Source: Oceanimonas sp. GK1
GTDB taxonomy: Bacteria; Pseudomonadota; Gammaproteobacteria; Enterobacterales; Aeromonadaceae
Assembly: GCF_000243075.1 (NCBI RefSeq)
Contig: NC_016745.1
Span: 3,303,001-3,367,000 of the forward strand
Length of the DNA: 64,000 bases
Direction: 5' to 3'
Under the pieces are notes generated by a model. The model was not told the DNA's origin and did not search any database. It was given only the letters and a program-made list of their open reading frames with translations. This document shows positions 57,577 to 64,000 of the stretch, one piece after another. The first letter of the stretch is position 1. Every line of letters begins with the position of its first letter. The translations under genes were made by a program, and so were the position numbers.

Positions 57577-59289
57577 ATGACCATTCCCATTAATACCACC
57601 CGCAGCGGCCTGGCCCGCAGCCTGGCCGCCGCCGGGCTGCTGTCTTCTGCCGAGCTGGACCAGGTGCAGGACCTCGCCCGGCAGGAAGGCAAGCCGCTCA
57701 GCACCATGCTGGTGGACAGGCAGTTACTCAGCTCCCCCGAGCTGGCCCGTTTCTGCGAGCAGGAATACGGCCAGCCGCTGCTGGATCTCGACGACTTCGA
57801 CCTCGAACAGCTGCCGCCCCAGTTTCTGAGCATGGATCTGATCGAGCGCCATCATGCCATTCCGGTGAAGCTGGACAACCGGGTGCTCTACCTGGCCATG
57901 TCGGATCCCACCCATGTGGCGGCATTGGAAGACTTCGGCTTTCGCTTCAACCTGGTCACCGACACCCTGCTGGTGGAAGAAGACAAACTGCAGCAACTGC
58001 TGCTCAGGTTGCAGCAAAGCGGCGGCACCGGGCTGGATCTTGACGGTATTGCCGACGACGACATCGCCGGCCTGGAGCTGGACCAGGATCCGTCGGAGCG
58101 GGAAGACCAGTTCGACCACAACGAGGACGATGCCCCCATCGTCCGTTATATCAACAAGATCATGCTGGACGCGGTGCGCAAGGAGGCCTCGGATCTGCAT
58201 TTCGAGCCCTTTGAGCGCTTTTTCCGCATTCGCTTTCGCATCGACGGCATGCTGCACGAGGTGGCCTCACCGCCGGTGCACCTGGCGTCCCGCTTCGCCG
58301 CCCGACTCAAGGTGATGGCCCGGCTCGACATCGCCGAGCGCCGACTGCCCCAGGACGGCCGCATCAAGCTCAAGCTGACCCGCTCCAGGTCGGTGGACAT
58401 GCGGGTCAATACCCTGCCCACCATGTGGGGCGAGAAAGTGGTCATTCGTCTTCTCGACAGCTCCGCCGCCCGTCTCGATATCGATCAGCTGGGCTACAGC
58501 GAGGAGCAAAAGGCGCTGTACCTGCATGCCCTGAGGCGCCCCCAGGGCATGATACTGGTGACCGGCCCCACCGGCTCGGGCAAAACGGTGTCGCTCTATA
58601 CCGGCCTGAGCATTCTCAATACCGTCACCGCCAATATCGCCACCGCCGAAGACCCGGTGGAAATCAACCTGCCCGGCATCAACCAGGTGCAGATCAATCC
58701 CAAGGCCGGGCTGTCTTTTGCCCACGCCCTGCGCGCCTTTCTGCGCCAGGATCCGGACATCATCATGGTGGGGGAAATCCGCGATCTGGAAACCGCCGAA
58801 ATTTCGGTCAAGGCGGCCCAGACCGGCCACCTGGTGCTGTCGACCCTGCACACCAACTCCGCCGCCGAGACCCTTACCCGCCTTGGTAACATGGGACTGC
58901 CGGCCTACAACATCGCCTCGTCGGTGAGTCTTATCATGGCCCAGCGGCTGGCGCGCAAGCTGTGCCTGCACTGCCGCACTCCTGAGCTGCTGCCCACCGA
59001 GCAGCTGACCCGGCTTGGCTTTACCCCCGCCCAGCTGGCCGACGGCATGACCCTGTACCGGGCGGTGGGGTGTGCCCATTGCACCGAGGGCTACAAGGGC
59101 CGTATCGGCGTCTATGAGGTCATGGCCATGAGCGAGCGGCTGGCCCAGCTCATTATGGAAAACGCCGGCTCCCTGGCCCTGGCCCGGGCGGCGGAAGAGG
59201 AAGGCATGGTCCCCCTGCGCCAGGCCGCCCTGGACAAGGCGCGACGCGGCATCATCAGCCTGGCGGAGGTCAACCGCATCACCGGCTGA
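57577..59289 (+). CDS. pilB: Type IV pilus assembly ATPase PilB
   Basis: 570 residues. Cytoplasmic hexameric ATPase that drives pilus extension. It has an N-terminal MshEN-type domain at about 1-150, then the GspE core: Walker A GPTGSGKT at 330-337, an Asp-box [19 protein letters not shown], Walker [19 protein letters not shown] near 390 and the His-box [17 protein letters not shown]. The tetra-cysteine zinc site is [10 protein letters not shown] and [17 protein letters not shown]. The ATG follows the pilA stop by one base, and no separate strong ribosome-binding site is seen, so translation may be coupled to pilA. Confidence 0.96.
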   Translation: MTIPINTTRSGLARSLAAAGLLSSAELDQVQDLARQEGKPLSTMLVDRQLLSSPELARFCEQEYGQPLLDLDDFDLEQLPPQFLSMDLIERHHAIPVKLDNRVLYLAMSDPTHVAALEDFGFRFNLVTDTLLVEEDKLQQLLLRLQQSGGTGLDLDGIADDDIAGLELDQDPSEREDQFDHNEDDAPIVRYINKIMLDAVRKEASDLHFEPFERFFRIRFRIDGMLHEVASPPVHLASRFAARLKVMARLDIAERRLPQDGRIKLKLTRSRSVDMRVNTLPTMWGEKVVIRLLDSSAARLDIDQLGYSEEQKALYLHALRRPQGMILVTGPTGSGKTVSLYTGLSILNTVTANIATAEDPVEINLPGINQVQINPKAGLSFAHALRAFLRQDPDIIMVGEIRDLETAEISVKAAQTGHLVLSTLHTNSAAETLTRLGNMGLPAYNIASSVSLIMAQRLARKLCLHCRTPELLPTEQLTRLGFTPAQLADGMTLYRAVGCAHCTEGYKGRIGVYEVMAMSERLAQLIMENAGSLALARAAEEEGMVPLRQAALDKARRGIISLAEVNRITG

Positions 59290-59314
59290 GGCACATCGGT
59301 CACAGGACGCTATC

Positions 59315-60541
59315 ATGGCAACCACAAAGGACTTTCGGGTTTACCCCTACAGATGGGAAGGCATTAACCGCAAAGGGCAGAAGGTGTCGGGCTTTGTGCA
59401 GGCTGCCGACGCCAAGGCCGCCCGGCGCGAGCTGCAGCGCCAGGGGGTGAACACCCTCAGGGTAAGGCGCAAACGCCAGAGCCTGCTGGCCCGCTACAGG
59501 GACGCCATCAAGCCCGCCGACATCGCCATCATCACCCGCCAGGTCGCCACCATGCTGGGGGCCGGCGTGCCCCTGGTGCAAACCCTGCAAATCATCGCCC
59601 GCTCCTACGAGAAATCCAGCATTCGCGAGCTGGCCGGCATGCTGGCCGCCGACGTGGAAGGCGGCACGCCGCTGTCCGACGCCCTGAAAAAGCATCCGCG
59701 CCATTTTGACCGTCTTTACTGCGATCTGGTGCACTCCGGAGAGCAGACCGGGGCGCTGGAGCATATTTTTGACCGCATCGCCATCTACCGGGAAAAGGCC
59801 GAGGCCATCAAATCCAAGATCCGCAAGGCCATGTTTTACCCGGCCATGGTGATCCTGGTGGCCATGGCGGTAACCGCCATTTTGCTGCTGTTCGTCATTC
59901 CCCAGTTCGAGGACATTTTTGCCGGCTTCGGCGCTACCCTGCCGCTGTTTACCCAGATGGTGATCAACCTGTCGCGCTGGCTGCAGCACTACTGGCTGTA
60001 CCTGCTGGCCGCCATGGTGGTGAGCGTCTGGCTGTATGTGCGGGCCTGGCGCAACTCGCAACAGGTGCGCGATGCCACCGACCGCCTGGTGCTGCGCCTG
60101 CCCATTGTCGGTACCATTCTGCACAAGGCCGCCCTGGCCCGTTTTGCCCGCACCCTGGCCACCACCTTTTCCGCCGGCATTCCGCTGGTGGAAGGCCTGC
60201 TGTCGTCCGCCGGCGCCGCCGGCAACGTGGTCTACCGCCAGGCGGTGCTGCAACTGCGCGACGAGGTGATCGCCGGCATGCAGATGAACATCGCCATGCG
60301 CGCCACCGGGCTGTTTCCGGACATGGTGGTGCAGATGATCATGATCGGCGAGGAGTCGGGCGCCATCGACGACATGATGCACAAGGTGGCCAGCATTTAT
60401 GAGCGGGAAGTGGACGACGCCGTGGACGGCCTCACCAGCCTGATTGAGCCGCTGATCATGGTGGTGCTGGGCGTTTTGGTTGGCGGCCTGGTCATCGCCA
60501 TGTATCTTCCCATCTTTAACCTGGGCAGCGTGGTACGCTGA
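59315..60541 (+). CDS. pilC: Type IV pilus inner-membrane platform protein PilC
   Basis: 408 residues, GspF/PilC family with two homologous cytoplasmic domains and three membrane segments (about 175-200, 220-245, 375-400). Conserved stretches: FTRQVATMLGAGVPLVQTLQII (as ITRQVATML), GGTPLSDALKKHPRHFDRLYCDLVHSGEQTGALE, FARTLATTFSAGIPLVEGLLSSAGAAGN and FPDMVVQMIMIGEESGAIDDMMHKVASIYEREVDDAVDGLTSLIEPLIM. It links the PilB motor to pilus subunits. It follows pilB by 25 bases. Confidence 0.96.
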   Translation: MATTKDFRVYPYRWEGINRKGQKVSGFVQAADAKAARRELQRQGVNTLRVRRKRQSLLARYRDAIKPADIAIITRQVATMLGAGVPLVQTLQIIARSYEKSSIRELAGMLAADVEGGTPLSDALKKHPRHFDRLYCDLVHSGEQTGALEHIFDRIAIYREKAEAIKSKIRKAMFYPAMVILVAMAVTAILLLFVIPQFEDIFAGFGATLPLFTQMVINLSRWLQHYWLYLLAAMVVSVWLYVRAWRNSQQVRDATDRLVLRLPIVGTILHKAALARFARTLATTFSAGIPLVEGLLSSAGAAGNVVYRQAVLQLRDEVIAGMQMNIAMRATGLFPDMVVQMIMIGEESGAIDDMMHKVASIYEREVDDAVDGLTSLIEPLIMVVLGVLVGGLVIAMYLPIFNLGSVVR

Positions 60542-60574
60542 TGAAAACAATCCGCTGTATCGCCATGCAAAGCT

Positions 60575-60677
60575 GCAGTGCGGTTGCACTCCGCCGACAC
60601 GCTTCAAGCCCTTCCATGGGACGCTCGGCACATGCCATCCATGGCATGTGACGGTCGGCTACGGCAATCCCCACTGC
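60575..60677 (+). repeat. Composite dispersed repeat copy E, module 1
   Basis: Bounded by GCAGTGCGG (60575) and CCCCACTGC (60677), with a central hairpin CATGCCatccatGGCATG. The interior is nearly the same as copy C, but both outer arms are changed together (GCAGTG/CACTGC instead of CAGCAGGG/CCCTGCTG). Confidence 0.75.
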
Positions 60678-60740
60678 AACTTTGGGAAGCTGCCGAGCTG
60701 CCTATACAAACCAACAGTCAGCTCGGTGTTCCGCCGAGGA

Positions 60741-60844
60741 GAGCAAGGGGCGTCTGCTTCGCCGCACCCTCTGCGCCAGGGATGGCGCAGTGGAGCCCCC
60801 AGGGAGGGGTTTACGGCGTGTCGGCGAAGTAGTGACCTTTGCTC
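60741..60844 (+). repeat. Composite dispersed repeat copy E, module 2
   Basis: GAGCAAGGGG ... CCTTTGCTC outer arms, TGCTTCGCCG/CGGCGAAGTA inner arms, and hairpins TGCGCCAgggaTGGCGCA and CCCCCagggAGGGG. Full-length alignment with the reverse complement of 11339-11442. Confidence 0.75.
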
Positions 60845-60891
60845 GACGACGTTGTACACCCCGGCAAGCAAATACCAATACTGGAAACCTC

Positions 60892-61746
60892 ATGACCGAA
60901 CTGCTCGACAATACCGCTCTGCTTTATATGGTGATTCCCCTGCTCGGCCTGCTGGTGGGCAGTTTTCTCAATGTGGTGATCCACCGGCTGCCGTTGATGA
61001 TGCAGCGGCAGTGGCAACGGGAATGCGCCGGACTGAACAACCAGCCGGTGGCCGACGAGGCCCCCTTCAACCTGTGCGTCCCCCGCTCCCGCTGCCCCCA
61101 CTGCCAGCATGTGCTGACCGTCAAAGACAATATACCCCTGCTCAGCTGGCTATGGCTGAAAGGCCGCTGCCGCTACTGCCGCGCGCCCATCGCCAAACGT
61201 TACCCCCTGGTGGAGCTGGCTTCGGCGCTGATTGCCGCCCTTGCGCTGTGGCGCTTTGGTCCCGGCCCCCAGTTGCTGGCGGCATTGGTGTTCAGCTGGC
61301 TGCTGCTGTGCATGACCCTGATCGATCTGGATCACCTGCTGCTGCCCGACGATCTGACCCTACCGCTGCTGTGGCTGGGGCTGCTGCTGAATGTGGGCGA
61401 ACTGTTTGTCTCCCTGCCCTCGGCGGTGATCGGTGCCGCCGCCGGTTACGGCGTGTTGTGGAGCCTGTACTGGCTGTTTAAACTGGCCACCGGCAAGGAA
61501 GGCATGGGCTATGGCGACTTCAAGCTGCTCGCCGCCATCGGCGCCTGGTTTGGCTGGCAAAGCCTGCTGCCGGTGCTGCTGCTGGCGTCCTTTACCGGCG
61601 CCGCCCTGGGGCTGGGGCTGATGGCCCTGCGCCGCCTGGGGGAAGACAGAGTCCTGCCCTTTGGCCCGGCCCTGGCGCTGGGGGGCTGGTGCTACCTGAT
61701 GTGGGGCACCGAGGTGGTGAATCTTTACTGGAGGCTGGCGTTATGA
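60892..61746 (+). CDS. pilD: Prepilin peptidase / N-methyltransferase PilD
   Basis: 284 residues from the ATG at 60892. The frame is open upstream only through the repeat. Inner-membrane aspartyl protease that cuts and N-methylates type IV prepilins and usually type II secretion pseudopilins. N-terminal [12 protein letters not shown], a cytoplasmic zinc-type loop with CPHC and CRYC, and two catalytic aspartates, in [16 protein letters not shown] and [16 protein letters not shown]. About eight membrane segments. Its stop overlaps the coaE start (ATGA). Confidence 0.96.
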   Translation: MTELLDNTALLYMVIPLLGLLVGSFLNVVIHRLPLMMQRQWQRECAGLNNQPVADEAPFNLCVPRSRCPHCQHVLTVKDNIPLLSWLWLKGRCRYCRAPIAKRYPLVELASALIAALALWRFGPGPQLLAALVFSWLLLCMTLIDLDHLLLPDDLTLPLLWLGLLLNVGELFVSLPSAVIGAAAGYGVLWSLYWLFKLATGKEGMGYGDFKLLAAIGAWFGWQSLLPVLLLASFTGAALGLGLMALRRLGEDRVLPFGPALALGGWCYLMWGTEVVNLYWRLAL

Positions 61747-62360
61747 GCTATGTAGTGGGCCTCACCGGCGGCATCGGCAGCGGCAAAAGCACGGTCGCTA
61801 ACCTGTTTGCCGAACGGGGCGTGGACATCATTGATGCGGACATCATCGCCCGCGAGGTGGTGGCCCCCGGCGAACCGGCGCTGGCGGCCATTGCCGAACA
61901 CTTTGGCGCTGGCGTTATCACCGACCGCGGCGAACTGGACCGGCGCGCGTTGCGTGACCGCGTATTCGGCCATCCCCAGGAAAAAGACTGGCTCAATGCC
62001 CTGCTGCACCCGCTGATCCGGGAGCGCATGGTGGCCGCCTGCGCGGCCAGTACCTCTCCCTACTGCCTGCTGGTGGTGCCGCTGCTGGTGGAAAACAAGC
62101 TCACCGGCCTGTGCAACCGGGTGCTGGTGGTGGACGTCAGCCCCGAGGTGCAGCTTGCGCGTACGGTCAAACGGGACCAAGCCGTTGAAGCCCAAATTCG
62201 CGCCATCATGGCCGCCCAGGCCAGCCGGGAACAACGCCTCGCCGCTGCCGACGACGTGATCGATAACAACAGCCCCGACCAGACGGAGCTGCAAAGTGAG
62301 GTGATGCGGCTGCACCAGCAGTATTCGGCACTGGCGAAAGGCGTAAACGGCGAGACGTGA
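61743..62360 (+). CDS. coaE: Dephospho-CoA kinase
   Basis: 205 residues from the ATG at 61743, overlapping pilD. It phosphorylates dephospho-CoA in the last step of CoA synthesis. P-loop [14 protein letters not shown] at 7-20, [10 protein letters not shown] near 33, HPLIRERM near 96 and [21 protein letters not shown] (lid and CoA-site residues). It is the last gene of the pilBCD-coaE unit. The zapD and yacG genes that often follow coaE are absent. Confidence 0.96.
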   Translation: MSYVVGLTGGIGSGKSTVANLFAERGVDIIDADIIAREVVAPGEPALAAIAEHFGAGVITDRGELDRRALRDRVFGHPQEKDWLNALLHPLIRERMVAACAASTSPYCLLVVPLLVENKLTGLCNRVLVVDVSPEVQLARTVKRDQAVEAQIRAIMAAQASREQRLAAADDVIDNNSPDQTELQSEVMRLHQQYSALAKGVNGET

Positions 62361-62491
62361 GAGGAAAAACGTAAGGGCGTAGGCTCCGTTTCAACGGGGC
62401 AAATTGCCCTGAATAAATCGTTGCCGCTGCGCGGCAAGAGGCGGGCAGGCTGCCCGCGCTCCAAAGATGGTCTATGCAGATAAAACTGACT
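62361..62491. repeat. Hairpin-rich region between convergent coaE and trmB
   Basis: A REP-like unit GTAG-GCTCCGTTTCAACGGGGC at about 62380-62401 is followed by TTGCCGctgcGCGGCAA and GCGGGCAgGCTGCCCGC hairpins. None has a T tract. No gene. Confidence 0.5.
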
Positions 62492-63208
62492 TTACTCGGT
62501 GCGGGTAAAGATCAGATCCCAGACGCCGTGGCCCAGGCGGTGGCCGCGCTGTTCGAACTTGGTCAGCGGCCGGTAATCGGGCCGCGGCATGTAGTCACCG
62601 GTGGTCGAGGCATTGGCGTAACCGGGAGCGGCCTGCATCACTTCCAGCATGTGCTCGGCGTAGTTTTCCCAGTCGGTGGCCATGTGGAATTCACCGCCGA
62701 TTTTCAGTTTGCTGCGCACCATTTCCACAAAGGCCGGCTGCACAATGCGGCGCTTGTGGTGGCGTTTCTTGTGCCAGGGATCCGGGAAAAACAGCTGTAC
62801 CCGGTCCAGGCTCTGCTCGGGCAGCATTTGCTCGAACACTTCCACCGCGTCGTGGCACATCACCCTCAGGTTGGTAAGCTTGGCTTCCGCCGCGCCCATC
62901 AGGCAGGCGCCCACACCCGGGGTGTGCACTTCAATGCCGATAAAGTCCTGCTCCGGCGCGGCGGCGGCCATTGCCACCAATGAGCCCCCCATGCCGAAGC
63001 CAATTTCCAGCACCCGCGGCGCGGCTCGGCCAAACACCGCGTCCAGATCCAGCGGCTCACCGGAAAACTCAATGCCCATCACCGGCCACTGCTCCGCCAG
63101 CGCCTTTTCCTGGCCCTTGGTCAGGCGGCCTTCCCGGCGCACAAAGCTGCGAATTTTGCGCTTGCGCAGATCTTCCTCGGTCTGGGCGGGCGGGTTCTGT
63201 TCTGTCAT
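62492..63208 (-). CDS. trmB: tRNA (guanine-N7-)-methyltransferase
   Basis: 238 residues from the ATG at 63208 (GGAG upstream). The frame is open farther upstream but without family similarity. It makes m7G46 in tRNA using SAM. SAM site [16 protein letters not shown] near residue 70, [17 protein letters not shown], the TrmB signature [23 protein letters not shown] near 140, and [18 protein letters not shown]. It converges on coaE. Confidence 0.96.
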   Translation of the reverse strand: MTEQNPPAQTEEDLRKRKIRSFVRREGRLTKGQEKALAEQWPVMGIEFSGEPLDLDAVFGRAAPRVLEIGFGMGGSLVAMAAAAPEQDFIGIEVHTPGVGACLMGAAEAKLTNLRVMCHDAVEVFEQMLPEQSLDRVQLFFPDPWHKKRHHKRRIVQPAFVEMVRSKLKIGGEFHMATDWENYAEHMLEVMQAAPGYANASTTGDYMPRPDYRPLTKFEQRGHRLGHGVWDLIFTRTE

Positions 63209-63341
63209 CTCGTTTCTCCGGCAGGCAATGAAGTGCGAATTATCCAAAGTTGAGCCAAAGGTGCAAGCCGAAAACACCTTGGTCAAAACCAAACCTGTGG
63301 TGTCTTTTTCACCCCGCCCCTCTGCTTTTCTGCGCGACAAC

Positions 63342-63369
63342 AAAAAGGGCCTGTCGATGACAGGCCCTT
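63342..63369 (-). terminator. Intrinsic terminator of lysS
   Basis: AAGGGCCTGTC-GAT-GACAGGCCCTT at 63345-63369 with TTT after it on the minus strand, 22 bases past the lysS stop. Confidence 0.85.
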
Positions 63370-63391
63370 GGGTATTCGCACAATGGCGTGA

Positions 63392-64000
63392 TTACCGCTG
63401 CGGACGCAGGGTCGGGAACAGGATCACGTCACGAATGGTGTGGGAGTCGGTCAGCAGCATCACCAGACGGTCGATGCCGATGCCCTGGCCGGCGGTGGGC
63501 GGCAGGCCGTGCTCCAGCGAGGTCACGTAGTCCTCGTCGTAGAACATGGCCTCGTCGTCACCGGCGTCCTTCTGCTCCACCTGATCGCGGAAACGCTGAG
63601 CCTGATCCTCGGCGTCGTTCAGCTCGGAGAAACCGTTGGCGATCTCGCGGCCACCGATAAAGAACTCGAAGCGATCGGTGATGCTCGGATCGTTGTCGTT
63701 GCGCCGCGCCAGCGGCGATACTTCCGCCGGGTATTCGGTGATGAAGGTCGGCTGGATCAGGCGGTGCTCGGCGGTCTCCTCGAAGATCTCGGTGATCACC
63801 CGGCCCAGGCCCCAGCTCTTCTCTACCTTGATCTTGAGATCCTTGGCCACTTCACAGGCGGACTCGTAAGTCGCCAGCTGGTCCAGAGTCACTTCCGGGT
63901 TGTACTTGAGGATGGCGTCTTTCATGCTCAGGCGCGCGAACGGCTTGCCGAAGTCAAAGGTCTCCTCGCCGTATTTCACTTCGGCGCTACCCAGCACCTC
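63392..64000 (-). CDS. lysS: Lysyl-tRNA synthetase (class II), C-terminal part, cut by window edge
   Basis: 203 codons, open to the right edge. It joins lysine to tRNA-Lys. Class II motif 2/3 region: [48 protein letters not shown] and [37 protein letters not shown], the last containing the motif 3 arginine. The N-terminal anticodon-binding domain lies outside the window. Confidence 0.97.
   Translation of the reverse strand, partial: EVLGSAEVKYGEETFDFGKPFARLSMKDAILKYNPEVTLDQLATYESACEVAKDLKIKVEKSWGLGRVITEIFEETAEHRLIQPTFITEYPAEVSPLARRNDNDPSITDRFEFFIGGREIANGFSELNDAEDQAQRFRDQVEQKDAGDDEAMFYDEDYVTSLEHGLPPTAGQGIGIDRLVMLLTDSHTIRDVILFPTLRPQR

Larger units (their letters stand above)
60542..60891. other. 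350-base gap inside the pil operon filled by composite repeat copy E
   Basis: No gene. pilC and pilD, usually closely spaced, are separated by both modules of the dispersed element (60575-60677 and 60741-60844). No T-tract terminator is evident, so read-through into pilD is possible. Confidence 0.75.

Overview
The window is a chromosomal segment, rich in G+C, from an aerobic gammaproteobacterium. The gene order argR-mdh region, pdhR-aceE-aceF-lpdA with acnB nearby, and ampD / nadC / pilABCD-coaE is typical of Aeromonas, Vibrio and Shewanella relatives. The high G+C and marine-type gene content suggest an Oceanimonas/Zobellella-like member of the Aeromonadales, but that is inference. About 48 protein genes are supported. 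No rRNA, tRNA, phage, transposase gene or CRISPR array was seen. pyrG (left edge) and lysS (right edge) are cut by the window.

Layout. 1-5.6 kb: pyrG (5' half), tenA, etfBA and divergent ETF-ubiquinone oxidoreductase. 5.8-20.9 kb: a branched-chain amino acid catabolic island of two divergent operons. The leftward one (thiolase, mmsA, acyl-CoA dehydrogenase, enoyl-CoA hydratase, HIB-CoA hydrolase, mmsB, SDR) has the same order as the Shewanella ivd cluster and serves valine and isoleucine. The rightward one (liuA to liuE) serves leucine. Electrons from the acyl-CoA dehydrogenases leave through EtfAB and ETF-QO to quinone. A glutaredoxin-MauE fusion gene closes the leftward operon. 21.4-26 kb: mdh, arginine transporter artPJQM and divergent argR with two ARG-box palindromes. 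26-32.8 kb: Dyp-type peroxidase, an iron(III) ABC transporter, and glnK-amtB behind a sigma-54/NtrC-type control region. 32.9-36.6 kb: arfB, yacL, a sterol-desaturase-family protein and a xanthine permease. 36.7-39.9 kb: PKHD hydroxylase and TonB siderophore receptor with Fur-like sites. 40-47 kb: acnB, a PlpD-type secreted patatin and a chemoreceptor. 47.4-54.4 kb: pdhR-aceE-aceF-lpdA with a perfect PdhR operator. 54.8-64 kb: ampD, a retropepsin-like membrane protease, nadC, type IV pilus genes pilABCD with coaE, trmB and the 3' part of lysS.

Most genes are ordinary. The unusual material lies between genes. There are three kinds of dispersed element. (1) GTAG-plus-hairpin REP-like units, several in inverted pairs. 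(2) Seven-base tandem arrays, two of them (GGGGACT)n with clear G-quadruplex potential; two of the three arrays lie beside REP units. (3) A composite element of two foldable modules (five full or partial copies at 11.3, 20.9, 37.5, 45.2 and 60.6 kb) whose stem arms co-vary between copies. Copies sit inside the ivd operon and inside the pil operon. These are the best candidates for something not yet described.
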